Source: Oceanobacillus manasiensis | Lineage (GTDB): Bacteria > Bacillota > Bacilli > Bacillales > Amphibacillaceae | Assembly: GCF_000724085.1 (NCBI RefSeq) | Contig: NZ_CCDL010000004.1 | Location: forward strand, 124,001 to 188,000 | Direction: 5' to 3' | Length of the DNA: 64,000 nucleotides | In this document: positions 27,507 to 36,991 of the stretch, one piece after another | How positions within the stretch are numbered: the stretch's first letter is position 1 | Layout of the letters: each line of letters starts with the position of its first letter | Notes under the pieces: model-generated | The model's input: the letters and a program-made list of their open reading frames with translations, nothing else | Database searches by the model: none | Told to the model about the DNA's origin: nothing | Position numbers and translations under genes: made by a program

Positions 27507-28145
27507 TTATTTAATCCCAAAAACCTCATGCGCTTTATTAAGATTTCCTTTAAAATAATAGGAAAAGTTTTGATCAAATTCTATAGGTCCCAGCTCCGTC
27601 AAGTGTTTAACTTCAATGTTTTTTTCCAGAACATACTGATGTAATTCGAACATGGAAGATAAATCATTCCATACATTCATTATAGAACCATCGTTCAAGT
27701 GAATATTATATGTTGGGATGACCTTTGAGGGGACAAAAGGGTTATCAGTTTTGATTGTTACTTTTTCCTCATGGCGAATCTTTGTTGAGACATATTCTAC
27801 TTCTTCCCATTTTGCTGTACTGTGCAAAAAGACACGATGTTTTACAATCTCTTCTTCATTTACGGCAGAAAACCATAAAGAAGAAATAACGAGCAGGACT
27901 ATAGATAAAGTAAGTAAGATAGGAATAACTTTCTTACTTATAGTTGTAAGTGTCACATACTTTTTAAATAGAACAAGCAAAATACTCATCACTGCCAGGT
28001 ACTTCGTCCAATGAAGAAGGGGAGTTATAAATGAAATGTACGTATGAGATTGCAAAAACACATAATAAATTCCAAGTATGAATCTTTCTATAAATAAATA
28101 GACAACCGTAATTACAAATGCTAAGCTGAGTAACTTCTTAACCAA
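27507..28145 (-). CDS. Membrane protein of unknown function, 212 aa
   Basis: About four helices in the first ~100 residues (MVKKLLSLAFVITVVYLFIE; FITPLLHWTKYL; VIPILLTLSIVLLVISSLWF), followed by a soluble extracytoplasmic or cytoplasmic beta-rich tail (~105-212). TTG start after GGGTG. No family recognised. An opposing open frame (27288-27644) overlaps its end and is treated as spurious. Confidence 0.55.
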   Translation of the reverse strand: MVKKLLSLAFVITVVYLFIERFILGIYYVFLQSHTYISFITPLLHWTKYLAVMSILLVLFKKYVTLTTISKKVIPILLTLSIVLLVISSLWFSAVNEEEIVKHRVFLHSTAKWEEVEYVSTKIRHEEKVTIKTDNPFVPSKVIPTYNIHLNDGSIMNVWNDLSSMFELHQYVLEKNIEVKHLTELGPIEFDQNFSYYFKGNLNKAHEVFGIK

Positions 28146-28273
28146 GTCAATTCACCCACTTCCTCTAAGGAAAATTCGGTTAATCTGTATCTAATTATAT
28201 CTCAGATTAAAAATCGTAAGCCCTATATTCGTTCTTTTTATTTTACTACATAACAAACTTATAGAACAAATAT

Positions 28274-28314
28274 AGCTGGAATGAGCTCGGTTCAATACCG
28301 AACTCAATTTCAGC
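28274..28314 (-). terminator. Putative terminator of the dus gene
   Basis: AGCTGGAATGAGCTCGGT ... ACCGAACTCAATTTCAGC forms a long imperfect stem 34 nt after the dus stop; the T tract is weak. Confidence 0.5.
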
Positions 28315-28347
28315 CTATAAGCTAATTGTTATATAATCAGCGACGCA

Positions 28348-29343
28348 TCAATTAACGCTTCCCTGCTCCACAGCCTCTTCAGCACTCTGCTCTTTGAAGC
28401 TATCAAGCAATGCACGCACTTCATCTGTTGATTCTGTGCTCATCAGTTGATTTCTTAATTCACTTGCACCTCTAAATCCACGAACATAAATTTTAAAGAA
28501 GCGACGGAGTGGCTTCATCGGGCGTGGTTCTATTTTGGCATATTTATCATGAAGATCTAGCTGCATTCTTAATAGATCAAGGTACTCTTCACTACTATGC
28601 TCTTTTGGCTCTTGTTCAAAGGCGAATGGATTTGTGAAAACACCTCGTCCAATCATAACTCCATCCACGCCATATTTCTCAACAAGTTCCATACCAGTTT
28701 GACGATCTAGGATATCTCCATTAATAGTCAATAGTGTATCTGGTGCTACCTCATCACGAAGTTTTTTAATTTCCGGAATTAACTCCCAATGAGCGTCTAC
28801 CTTACTCATTTCCTTTCTTGTCCGCAGGTGAATGGATAGATTCACAATGTCTTGTTCTAGGAGATGTCTTAACCAATCATGCCATTCATCTACATTCGTG
28901 TATCCAAGTCGTGTCTTCACACTTACAGGTAATCCTCCTGCTTTGGCAGCTTGGATCAGTTCTGCTGCTACTTCTGGACGACGTATAAGGCCACTTCCCT
29001 TCCCGTTCCCAGCAACATTCGCTACAGGACAGCCCATATTGATATCCAGGCCTTTAAACCCTAGTTCTGCCATTCCAATACTCATTTGGCGAAAATATTC
29101 AGGCTTATCTCCCCATATGTGCGCAACAATCGGCTGTTCATCCTCTGTAAAGGTCAAACGTCCACGTACACTTTGTTTCCCTTCTGGATGGCAATAGCTT
29201 TCAGAGTTTGTGAACTCTGTAAAAAACACATCAGGTCTTCCAGCTTCACTTATTACATGACGAAAAACTACATCTGTCACATCTTCCATTGGTGCTAATA
29301 TAAAAAACGGCCGTGGTAAATCACGCCAGAAATTCTCTTTCAT
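28348..29343 (-). CDS. dus: tRNA-dihydrouridine synthase
   Basis: About 331 aa from [20 protein letters not shown] after GAGGAT; 12 further upstream codons are rejected. TIM-barrel FMN enzyme reducing uridines in t[14 protein letters not shown] at the FMN site, catalytic cysteine in [43 protein letters not shown] and VDGVMIGRG. Closer to the DusC/Dus-like subgroup than to the B. subtilis DusB operon copies by its N-terminus, but subgroup is a guess. Monocistronic. Confidence 0.88.
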   Translation of the reverse strand: MKENFWRDLPRPFFILAPMEDVTDVVFRHVISEAGRPDVFFTEFTNSESYCHPEGKQSVRGRLTFTEDEQPIVAHIWGDKPEYFRQMSIGMAELGFKGLDINMGCPVANVAGNGKGSGLIRRPEVAAELIQAAKAGGLPVSVKTRLGYTNVDEWHDWLRHLLEQDIVNLSIHLRTRKEMSKVDAHWELIPEIKKLRDEVAPDTLLTINGDILDRQTGMELVEKYGVDGVMIGRGVFTNPFAFEQEPKEHSSEEYLDLLRMQLDLHDKYAKIEPRPMKPLRRFFKIYVRGFRGASELRNQLMSTESTDEVRALLDSFKEQSAEEAVEQGSVN

Positions 29344-29560
29344 ATATTCAAATCCTCTCATTACGGAATAACAAGTCAAACTTTAATCTCACAAAATAAA
29401 AAAAGCAGAAAATGTCCCTGCTCCTTCTATATTTATACCATGTTTCGGTACCTTTTATCAATCTGGTTGGAATGTTTATTCTTTTTACCGCATATTATTT
29501 AAGTTAGATATATAGTATGATTATTATAAATTCTTACAAGAAAAGGAGGAATATATCTCC

Positions 29561-30025
29561 ATGAGTGAAAATACATTAGTCGAAGTTTATTTGGATTTCA
29601 AGAAAGATATTTATTTAGAATCTATTGATTATGAACCAGATTGGGACTTTTCCTTACAAACTGTAACAAATAGGTTGGGAATCTCTCCAACCAAGACCAG
29701 AAAAGTCGGAGAGTGGATGAATTCAATAAGACGGTCTGACCTTACCCAATGGAAATATAGTACAGGGAAAATAGAAACATTAGATTTCGAGATGGCTTTA
29801 AATAAAGTAGTTGATACTTTTAAAGATAAAGTGGATATCATTAATGAATTGAAAAAAGAATTAGGACTTAGGACTTCCTTTTGTGCGGTGACGCATGTAT
29901 ATGAGGGGATATCTCCGGGATATTCCTTCCCATTAAATATAATGAAATTTTTGGTTAGTATAGACACAGAGCCAGAAATCGATGAGTATGTGTATGGATT
30001 TGTAGAAGAAGATATTGAAGATTAA
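29561..30025 (+). CDS. DUF4279-like protein
   Basis: 154 aa. The pattern VTNRLGISPTKTRKVGEWM followed by a ~90-aa alpha/beta tail matches DUF4279 proteins. Good AAGGAGG site. Family members often sit near toxin or immunity genes, but no toxin is adjacent here; function unknown. Confidence 0.6.
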   Translation: MSENTLVEVYLDFKKDIYLESIDYEPDWDFSLQTVTNRLGISPTKTRKVGEWMNSIRRSDLTQWKYSTGKIETLDFEMALNKVVDTFKDKVDIINELKKELGLRTSFCAVTHVYEGISPGYSFPLNIMKFLVSIDTEPEIDEYVYGFVEEDIED

Positions 30026-30096
30026 AGTTAAAGGAATCTTTAAAAAGAGTGAAGTACTCCTACTAATACATATTCATTTTACGAAGGAGAGCCATA

Positions 30097-30552
30097 ATGA
30101 GTAAAAGTGAAAAAGCAATTTTTACAAATATGTGTATGATTTATGATGATAATGGAAGAATCCTTGTACAAGACCGCTTGAACCCTAATTGGGCAGGCGT
30201 TACATTTCCTGGAGGTCACGTGAATAACGAAGAGTCATTCTCCTATTCAGTTATTCGTGAAGTTTATGAAGAAACAGGTTTGACAATAAAATCTCCTGTA
30301 TTGTGTGGAATCAAACAATTTCAGACGATGGAAGACGACCGTTATATTGTGTTGCTTTATAAAACAAAAGAGTTCGAAGGTGAACTACAATCCTCTCAAG
30401 AAGGTAATGTTTTTTGGATTCAAAGGAAGGATTTATTCAATTATAATTTGGCTAATGACTTTGAAAAGATGCTTGATGTATTTGAATCAGAAAATATTAG
30501 CGAGTTACATTATCACACCGAAGAAGGAGTTTTACAGTCAAAGCTACTCTAA
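30097..30552 (+). CDS. NUDIX hydrolase, MutT/8-oxo-dGTP-diphosphatase-like
   Basis: 151 aa. Nudix box GGHVNNEESFSYSVIREVYEETGL (~36-60). N-terminus MCMIYDDNGRILVQDR and FWIQRKDL resemble the Bacillus MutX/YjhB-type 8-oxo-dGTP diphosphatases. GAAGGAGA precedes the ATG. Substrate inferred. Confidence 0.85.
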   Translation: MSKSEKAIFTNMCMIYDDNGRILVQDRLNPNWAGVTFPGGHVNNEESFSYSVIREVYEETGLTIKSPVLCGIKQFQTMEDDRYIVLLYKTKEFEGELQSSQEGNVFWIQRKDLFNYNLANDFEKMLDVFESENISELHYHTEEGVLQSKLL

Positions 30553-30598
30553 ATCCTCAATAAAACCTCAATTTTTAAACCATTATAGTAGTTATTGA

Positions 30599-30626
30599 AG
30601 GCGATCATTAATTTGATCGTCTTTTT
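30599..30626 (+). terminator. Intrinsic terminator after the NUDIX gene
   Basis: GGCGATC ... GATCGTC followed by TTTTTAAT. Confidence 0.7.
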
Positions 30627-30795
30627 AATAGTTAAAACTATTTAACTGCGACTGGATAGCGAAAATCAAACCTTATCATTTTGTTTAATTAGAAATCACT
30701 GCCTATCTATATTTTTGATGATTGATAGCTCATTCAAAATGCAATCTACTTGAATAGAATAATTATATGCCAATAGATAGTCAGGAGGTGATTAC

Positions 30796-31473
30796 TTGTC
30801 AAAGAAAGAAGGAAAAAACTCCTCATCTCGTCACCATTCTAACTCTTTTAAACCGTTTATTAGTCCCAGCCCTATAACGTCATTCAATCCTGTTCAACGC
30901 TATCCTAAAATTGACAAAACAGTATTTATAAGTCAATTTTCCAGTGTTATAGGTGGTGTCATCATTAAAGACAATGTTTATGTAGCTCCTAATGTAAGTA
31001 TACGCGCAGATGAAGGAACCCCTTTTTATATAGGTTCTGATACAAATATCCAGGACGGAGTCATTCTACATGGTTTATTAAACAGAATGATTTCAGTTGG
31101 AAGAAAAGAATTCTCTATATTTATAGGAAAACAAGTCACTATTGCTCATGGAGCACTTGTCCATGGACCATGTTTTATTGCAGACAAAGTATTTGTGGGT
31201 TTTAATGCTATTGTGTATGATGCGATCGTTGGGAAAGGTTCCTTTATATCTTATAACGCAGTCGTAACAAATGGTGTTCGGGTTCCTCCTAATAGGTTCA
31301 TCCCACCTGGAGCAAATATTGATTCTCAAGAGAAAGCAAACGCACTTCCCCGAGTACCAGAGGATAGTAGGGAATTCGCACGTGACGTTCAACGTGTAAA
31401 TCAGGAATTACCCGCATCCTATCATTTGTTATTTGGAAAAAACCGCTGCTCCTGTGGTATTTCTTATGACTAA
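30796..31473 (+). CDS. Gamma-class carbonic anhydrase-like protein
   Basis: 225 aa left-handed beta-helix protein (hexapeptide repeats ~45-175). Zinc-ligand candidates are the histidines in DGVILHGLL, VTIAHGALVHGPCF, as in the Cam/CamH group. A serine/histidine-rich N-terminal stretch (SSSRHHSNSFKPF) precedes the fold and the end carries a CSCG pair. TTG start after AGGAGGTG. Catalysing CO2 hydration is inferred from the family; acetyltransferases share the fold. Confidence 0.75.
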   Translation: MSKKEGKNSSSRHHSNSFKPFISPSPITSFNPVQRYPKIDKTVFISQFSSVIGGVIIKDNVYVAPNVSIRADEGTPFYIGSDTNIQDGVILHGLLNRMISVGRKEFSIFIGKQVTIAHGALVHGPCFIADKVFVGFNAIVYDAIVGKGSFISYNAVVTNGVRVPPNRFIPPGANIDSQEKANALPRVPEDSREFARDVQRVNQELPASYHLLFGKNRCSCGISYD

Positions 31474-31495
31474 TATTCGAAACTATTAAGTACAG

Positions 31496-31527
31496 AAGAG
31501 GATCGTCAGATTATTGGCGATCCTCTT
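31496..31527 (+). terminator. Intrinsic terminator after the carbonic anhydrase gene
   Basis: AAGAGGATCG ... CGATCCTCTT, a perfect 10-bp stem. Confidence 0.75.
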
Positions 31528-31673
31528 GTTAGTTATTGGATGGGGGTAGCTTAATGACGGGACACTTCTTTTCAGAAACCTATCTATGCCTCTACCCATA
31601 CGTTTTCATAACTTTCACATACAATATTTTGATCATTTTTTTAGTACTACAGTTTATTATGGAGGTGTTAATT

Positions 31674-33038
31674 ATCGCATCGAAAACAAAGTTGACTGGT
31701 CGAGTTATCTTCAGAGGCGACCCCGGTTATGAAGAAGCGCGCCTAAATTGGAATCCATACACTAACACGTACCCACTTGTTATAGTATTCGCACAAAAAC
31801 ATGATGATGTGGTCCATGCAATAAAATGGGCCCGAGAAAACGATGTTCCTATTCGGGCTCGGGGCGGGCGTCATGCATTAGAAAGAAATATGTCTGTTGT
31901 AAAAGACGGCATCATCATCGATGTCAGCGACATGACTCGAGTTCGACTAAATAGTAAGAAGGAAATAGCATTTATTGAAACTGGGATCGATGTAGGACCG
32001 CTTGTCAGTACCTTGGCGGACAGAGGCTTTATGTCTCCATTTGGAGATAGCCCTACTGTCGGAATTGCTGGTCTTACACTAGGGGGAGGAATTGGTCCCC
32101 TTCAACGCACAATCGGTCTTGCTAGTGATAATCTCATTGGGGTAAAAATGGTGGATGCTGAAGGTAGAACAATAATAGCTGATGAAAATCATAATTCTGA
32201 CCTCTTGTGGGCTTCACGTGGTGGAGGCGGAGGAAATTTCGGCATAGCTACAGAATACAAGTTCAGAGTGCATCGTGCTCCTAGAAAAGCAACTGTGTTC
32301 GACATTAATTGGCCTTGGGAGCAAATTGAAGAGGTTGTGAAGGCCTGGCAAAGGTGGTCTCCTTCTGTTGATGATAGATTAGGCACCAGTTTAGAGGTTT
32401 TCACGAAATCAAGTGGGGTACTCCAAGCAACTGGACTGTTCCTTGGATCGAAAACAGAGTTAATTGATTTGTTACAACCCTTGTTAACCACTGGTACGCC
32501 ATCAGAGGTTAATATACAAACTTTACCTTGGCCTGCTGTCGTGGAAAATCGCCTTCCACCTGATCAAATACCAACAGATGAGGCGAACAAATTTTCATCT
32601 ACCTTTGGTTTTCAGCCATTTCCTGATGCGGCAATCAAAGCTATGCGCTATTTTTTAGAAAATGCAACCGGATCTGATTCCAATTTCTTCTTCCTAAACT
32701 GGGGAGGAAAAGTAAGTAGAATTTCTCCGAAAGCAACAGCATTCTATTGGCGCGATCCAAAATTCTATTTTGAATGGAGTGCCACTTGGACAGATCCTTC
32801 CGACGAGCAGAGAAACGTTGCTTTAGTAGAGAGAACCCGCCAGATGTTGAAGCCATACTCCAAAGGATCTTATGTCAACGTTCCGGATTATAATATAAGA
32901 GACTTTGGAAGAGCTTATTATGGAACAAACTTTGATAGACTCCGGAAAGTAAAAACGAAGTATGACCCAAATAATGTATTCCGTTATCCACAAAGTATAC
33001 CTCCACTTAACGAAAGGTCTGGTTTCAGATTGTTTTAG
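31674..33038 (+). CDS. FAD-linked oxidase (berberine-bridge/YgaK-CotQ type), probable ATC start
   Basis: About 454 aa. FAD_binding_4 domain with PLVIVFAQKHDDVVHAIKWA, flavinylation-loop RGGRHALER (His for covalent FAD), PTVGIAGLTLGGGIGPL and RGGGGGNFGIATEYKF; C-terminal BBE segment YVNVPDY ... YYGTNFDRLRKVKTKYDP. The perfect GGAGGTG at 31661-31667 is six nt before ATC (31674), which gives (start)ASKTKLTGRVIFRGDPG, the normal family N-terminus. The open frame continues to 31536 and an ATG at 31659 overlaps the ribosome site, so both are unlikely. Relatives are spore-coat or secreted oxidases. Confidence 0.78.
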   Translation: MASKTKLTGRVIFRGDPGYEEARLNWNPYTNTYPLVIVFAQKHDDVVHAIKWARENDVPIRARGGRHALERNMSVVKDGIIIDVSDMTRVRLNSKKEIAFIETGIDVGPLVSTLADRGFMSPFGDSPTVGIAGLTLGGGIGPLQRTIGLASDNLIGVKMVDAEGRTIIADENHNSDLLWASRGGGGGNFGIATEYKFRVHRAPRKATVFDINWPWEQIEEVVKAWQRWSPSVDDRLGTSLEVFTKSSGVLQATGLFLGSKTELIDLLQPLLTTGTPSEVNIQTLPWPAVVENRLPPDQIPTDEANKFSSTFGFQPFPDAAIKAMRYFLENATGSDSNFFFLNWGGKVSRISPKATAFYWRDPKFYFEWSATWTDPSDEQRNVALVERTRQMLKPYSKGSYVNVPDYNIRDFGRAYYGTNFDRLRKVKTKYDPNNVFRYPQSIPPLNERSGFRLF

Positions 33039-33132
33039 ATGGCATTACGGTTATCGTTCTGAAGAAGGGGCACTGCTCTATTTAAGAAGCAATTGAATGA
33101 ATTTAAGCAGGCTTATCTCCATTCAATATAAT

Positions 33133-33160
33133 AAGGGAGAACTCCAAAAGGCTCTCCCTT
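33133..33160 (+). terminator. Intrinsic terminator after the FAD oxidase gene
   Basis: AAGGGAGA ... TCTCCCTT, a perfect 8-bp stem, with weak T tract. Confidence 0.55.
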
Positions 33161-33273
33161 ACTATGGAAAAAATAGCTACATTGCATTTTAAAACCTTCC
33201 ATAAACAATCAACACTATATATTTTTAGAACCGTTTTTTACTTGAGTTGTTTTTTTGCTGAACAATTTAGCAA

Positions 33274-33504
33274 CTATACTTCGGGCATCGCGAATTTCAC
33301 AATCACAGAGCCACTCCATTCTTCAATTTCTGAAAAGATAGTATGTAGAATTTCTGATGCTCTTTCTTCAGAGTGGTACTTCCCTAAAACTTTATGATCG
33401 CTTAGAGTAGATCCATAAATCACTCCTACTACTTTTTTTCCACTTACCATAACTTCGTGTACGTTTATTAAGCTTTGTTTATTTTGCGTAAAGATCCATA
33501 ACAT
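33274..33504 (-). CDS. Small protein of unknown function, 76 aa
   Basis: MLWIFTQNKQSLINVHEV starts at the second ATG, nine nt after GAGGG; the first ATG (33513) abuts it. One domain with VVGVIYGS and HSEERASEILHTIFSEIEE, a pattern seen in small phage-borne or mobile-element proteins of Bacilli. Function unknown. Confidence 0.5.
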   Translation of the reverse strand: MLWIFTQNKQSLINVHEVMVSGKKVVGVIYGSTLSDHKVLGKYHSEERASEILHTIFSEIEEWSGSVIVKFAMPEV

Positions 33505-33730
33505 AAAAAACATCCCTCTTGTTTAATTTTGCATCCTATCATAAATATACGTTTTCTTTTTATAAAAGTTTCGTATTCATTCTAAGATTAAATAAAAAGG
33601 CTACCCTATTAATAGATTTATGCAGAGCAACCTCTTTAATTTAGTATATGATATATTCCAAACTTTAAGAGACTCCCCAACAAGTATACTTTTCCTGCAC
33701 TCTACGGTTTACTTTGATCTGCAGTATCTG

Positions 33731-33874
33731 GAGGGCTTGCATATATACTTGGACTTAGTGGGGGTCCATTAGGTATAACAGCAGCTCTTGGAGGGATCTT
33801 AATTGGAGGTACTTTATCTTATTTCTTATGTCCATCCGTAAATAGCTTTAGATTGAATAAACCTGCATTTTAAG
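33731..33874 (+). pseudogene. Fragment of a Gly-rich small membrane protein
   Basis: The frame AVSGGLAYILGLSGGPLGIT continues into AALGGILIGGTLSYFLCPS and stops after KPAF. It is hydrophobic with Gly repeats but has no start or ribosome site, so it is probably the tail of a lost gene. Origin unknown. Confidence 0.3.
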
Positions 33875-33993
33875 CAAAATAAATTAGTAGTAAAAGAAAG
33901 TTCTAATTCATTATCTTTTACTACTTCTATGTTTTAATTTAATCACCATAAGGGAAAAGTATAGAAAAATTTGGTATTAAGGGAGTGATTACA

Positions 33994-34180
33994 ATTAGAA
34001 ATATAAATCTTATTAAACTTGGAGCAATATCCTCCGTGTTCGCTATACTATTTTTTATTTTATCTTCTAGAAGGCACGATAACTTACAGCCCTATTACAC
34101 TATCCATAGTAAGTGTTATTGTGCTAATGACATATGATATGGTGGCAGAAAATAATAAAAAAACGCTAACTTTGTGTAGT
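33994..34180 (+). pseudogene. Small membrane-protein ORF with ATT start and a frameshift
   Basis: GGGAG at 33981-33985 is followed eight nt later by ATT, giving (start)RNINLIKLGAISSVFAILFF. The next frame continues EGTITYSPITLSIVSVIVLM TYDMVAENNKK, so two helices joined by a 1-nt shift near the T-rich stretch at ~34050-34067. Its end runs into the 77-bp mobile element at 34173. Function unknown. Confidence 0.4.
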
Positions 34181-34249
34181 TCAAAATAGAAGTATAGACA
34201 TGTGCAACCAAAACGTACATAATTCTGCATTTCTTTTTTGCACTACACA
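34173..34249. mobile_element. 77-bp non-autonomous element derived from the IS21-family left end
   Basis: The first ~66 bp match the left tip of the IS at 15722 with only a few substitutions (TGTGTAGT..CAAAATAGAAGT, CAACCAAAACGTACATAA, TTCTTTTTT). Then, instead of the IS interior, it closes with GCACTACACA, the exact inverse of the tip TGTGTAGTGC. The result is a miniature inverted-repeat element with a strong internal hairpin. Confidence 0.7.
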
Positions 34250-34382
34250 ATCGGTCTCATCTTCGTCTATTACAGAATCCATCCGGCAACCAACATAGTT
34301 GACGTGGAGAGTTGGCTTTTGTATGCTTTGGTGATCCGCCAGGCCAAGAAAATTCCCATGTTTCTAGTCGTTTATAATATAG

Positions 34383-34940
34383 CTAAAAGCCATTATTGTC
34401 CCACTGTAGAATTTTCAGCTTATCTCTATTTAGGTTACATAATACAAAGAGTGCAGGGGAGAATAGTTCAAATGCTTCTTTTACCATAATTGCTAGGCCA
34501 TCAATTGACTTCCTGAGGTCCGTTGGACCACAGGCTAAATAGACCTTTTCGTAGTGTGGATGTATCATGAATACTTCAGTAAATGTAATACCTCAGACAA
34601 GAGTTGACGATTAACGTGTGGTTTTACTTCCACTAATAGCTTATCTATTTTAATATCGAGGGATGCATTCGCATCGTTATGAGACGATGGACTAATTTCA
34701 AGCCAATCTGTGGTTGAAGAACTATTTGATTGTTGATCAAATCTACGTTTCCAGTAATATAATATTTTCTTGTCGGCACCAAGCAGCTTTGCTAAGATCA
34801 CTTTCGCGCCATTGGTCCATCCTTGACTGCCATTCTAACAGCTTATCGGACATAAAAAGCCTCCTTCGAAAATTAATCTGTAAAGATTATCTCATCAGGA
34901 AGCTAAGTTGCATATGTGGAGAATATTTGACGTTTACCCC
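34383..34940 (-). mobile_element. Truncated IS66-family element (tnpA and tnpB remnants)
   Basis: On the minus strand, MSDKLLEWQSRMDQWRESDL begins the TnpA (Orf1) gene at 34852, which shifts frame before YYWKRRFDQQ and stops at 34565. TnpB (Orf2) follows as MIHPHYEKVYLACGPTDLRK SIDGLA and is cut after DKLKILQWDNNGF at 34383. A possible outer end GGGGGTAAACGTC lies near 34940. The large tnpC gene and the other end are missing, so the element is dead. Confidence 0.75.
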
Positions 34941-35137
34941 CTAGAAATCTAATATATGGAAAAAGAATGAGCTTTCTTTCTTAATATTTTATGTAAAAAT
35001 CTTGCCCATTTGTATCGATCTTCACTATCCTAAAAGTTTAATATGGGGGTAAATAATAAGACCGTGTACTCTAGAGTTTATTAATAAAAATTAGACAGTG
35101 AACTTTAAAAAGTCCCGCCTAATAATATAACTATTCT

Positions 35138-35443
35138 TTAAGTGTTTACAGCTAACATTACAAATATCGCAATTATTAAGGTGACAAAAGCAGATAATCC
35201 CGTTATTAATGCGTTCCGTTTGCGTTTATCGATAAGTGCTTCTATAAATGATACGAAAAAGAAGAATGGAATTAAAAATAAAAAAGACACTATTGATATA
35301 GCAGCTGGCTGGTCAACTATTAATGCGTAAACAATTATTGCTATAGCTATTACGCCAACTACAGCGTCTAAAAATTTAAATAAGGACGTTCTTTCACTAC
35401 GTGGCTTCAGTTGATAAAAGTCTCTCCAGAAATTACCGAACAT
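35138..35443 (-). CDS. Three-helix small membrane protein (immunity or anti-sigma candidate)
   Basis: About 101 aa from ATG at 35443 after GGAGGAG; six upstream codons are rejected. Helices ~26-44, ~47-66 and ~78-98, with basic KPRSERTSLFKF and DKRKRN loops. No family recognised. It lies 160 nt downstream of the peptidoglycan-binding protein on the same strand but beyond a terminator. Small polytopic proteins next to bacteriocin genes are often immunity proteins; alternatively it could be a membrane anti-sigma factor like RsiO. Both are inference. Confidence 0.5.
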   Translation of the reverse strand: MFGNFWRDFYQLKPRSERTSLFKFLDAVVGVIAIAIIVYALIVDQPAAISIVSFLFLIPFFFFVSFIEALIDKRKRNALITGLSAFVTLIIAIFVMLAVNT

Positions 35444-35513
35444 TTTTAATCTCTCCTCCATTCTTGATATTTAAATATCTTATTCCCTTTATTTACTGGA
35501 ATAAACATAAACA

Positions 35514-35553
35514 AAACTACCTCTATCTGTTTATATCGAATAGAGATAGTTTT
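35514..35553 (-). terminator. Intrinsic terminator after the peptidoglycan-binding protein gene
   Basis: AAACTACCTCTAT ... ATAGAGATAGTTT stem; on the minus strand followed by TGTTTATG. Confidence 0.6.
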
Positions 35554-35606
35554 TGTTTTTAAATGTTGTTTCAAAATAAATCTAATTTTCGGGAAGGTTT
35601 TTCACT

Positions 35607-36935
35607 TTAAAAAAGATCTGGTAAATTAGCACATAATGCCTCATCTATAATATAACCACATAATTGAGTACACCCAATTGGAACAAAAAATGCTGCTCCC
35701 CCAGAAATTTTTACACATGCATACTTACATCCCCATGTACCTGCCAGAGAACACAGTTGTTCAATAAACCAATCTGGTACATCAATATCTAGGTTACGAA
35801 CAGCGGTGGCAGTTGCTTGCGAATGATTTTCATCAATTGCCTTAGATAAGGCGATTCTTCTTTCTAAATTATCATAAACCATGTCTAGCCATGTAGTTTC
35901 AGAATTAATTAGTTCACCGTCTGCGTTGTATGTTTGAAGCAATACTTGATCAGTATACGTCCCTCCAAGAGACTCTGCCACTGAAAAAGTAATTATATTT
36001 TCAGATTCTAGATCAATAAATCCTGTGAACATATAACCGTTAATATCTACAAATGTTCCTCTTACTTCGACTACTCCTTGTGTATTATTTGAGTTAGTCA
36101 AAATAACTGAAGCTTCACTGTTGTCTACATCTGCTAGAGCACCTTCTGGTGAATTTTCTTGAAAATCACTATCTTCTACAAGGATTTCTACATAACGCTT
36201 TATATCATCATCACTTAATTCCATCGAATAAAAACCATATTGGTTTGCAATTTCTTCAAGCTGTTCATCACCATAAGGATGATAAGCTTCCACATCAAGT
36301 GCATTCATGGTGATAGGACCAACAATTCCATCGACATGTATCTCCACAGCTTCTTGAAATTCTTCAATCGCACCTACCGTTTCTAATCCATAAATTCCAT
36401 CAACACTAATGGAAAGGTTAACTTCCTCTTGCTCATTAAGTTGCGTTTGAATACGACGTACATGTGCCCCTTCATCTCCTTGTTGAATAAGAATTGTTTC
36501 ATATAACTCATCAATTTTATAGAAAGTATCAGGTCCTGCAACTCCATCCACAACTAATGAATTAAAGAATTGAAAGTCTTTCACTCCTTGTTCTGTGATT
36601 CCACCATAATCTCCATCTGCACCATAAGGGGATAAATCAACTGTAAAGTACATTAAATCTTCTTGAAGCAATTCTACGCCATTACCTGAATCGCCAGGAC
36701 GGTAAATAATATCATTCCTTAATCTTCCGAGTGTTTCTGGTCCTGCAATTCCATCAACTGTTAAACCTTTACGTTCTTGAAATCGGCGAACCCAATCTTC
36801 TGTTTCTGGACCATATTCTCCATCAATGCCATGAAGTGGCAAAGCACTTGGATTCTCACGTACTAACTGTCTTTGCAATGTTGTTACAAATCTCCGTGGT
36901 GAATCCTCTGTTATTACTCTGTTATCAATACTCAT
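35607..36935 (-). CDS. Protein with three peptidoglycan-binding repeats and a six-cysteine tail (bacteriocin-like)
   Basis: 442 aa, no signal peptide. PG_binding_1 repeats at ~33-71, ~105-141 and ~177-213, each with the DGxYGxxT...FQ...VDGxxGPxT pattern. The middle (~235-370) is beta-rich and unrecognised. The last ~50 residues hold six cysteines (LCSLAGTWGCKYACVKISGG, then GCTQLCGYIIDEALC) in a hydrophobic, Gly-rich setting reminiscent of halocin-C8-like or other cysteine-rich class II bacteriocin cores. Good AAGGAGG site 56 nt after the RsoA-like gene, so it is probably the output gene of the split-sigma operon. Activity is inferred only. Confidence 0.65.
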   Translation of the reverse strand: MSIDNRVITEDSPRRFVTTLQRQLVRENPSALPLHGIDGEYGPETEDWVRRFQERKGLTVDGIAGPETLGRLRNDIIYRPGDSGNGVELLQEDLMYFTVDLSPYGADGDYGGITEQGVKDFQFFNSLVVDGVAGPDTFYKIDELYETILIQQGDEGAHVRRIQTQLNEQEEVNLSISVDGIYGLETVGAIEEFQEAVEIHVDGIVGPITMNALDVEAYHPYGDEQLEEIANQYGFYSMELSDDDIKRYVEILVEDSDFQENSPEGALADVDNSEASVILTNSNNTQGVVEVRGTFVDINGYMFTGFIDLESENIITFSVAESLGGTYTDQVLLQTYNADGELINSETTWLDMVYDNLERRIALSKAIDENHSQATATAVRNLDIDVPDWFIEQLCSLAGTWGCKYACVKISGGAAFFVPIGCTQLCGYIIDEALCANLPDLF

Positions 36936-36991
36936 TAAAAATTCCTCCTTTTATTTGTTCTACTATTTAAAGAAAAACAACAAACCAATAA

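Noticed and set aside
27288-27644. Plus-strand 118-aa open frame
   Set aside because: Overlaps the opposing membrane-protein gene and has no convincing ribosome site or family.
31536-31673. N-terminal extension of the FAD oxidase
   Set aside because: The extension is hydrophobic, unlike family members, and the ideal ribosome site lies after it; the start at 31674 is preferred.
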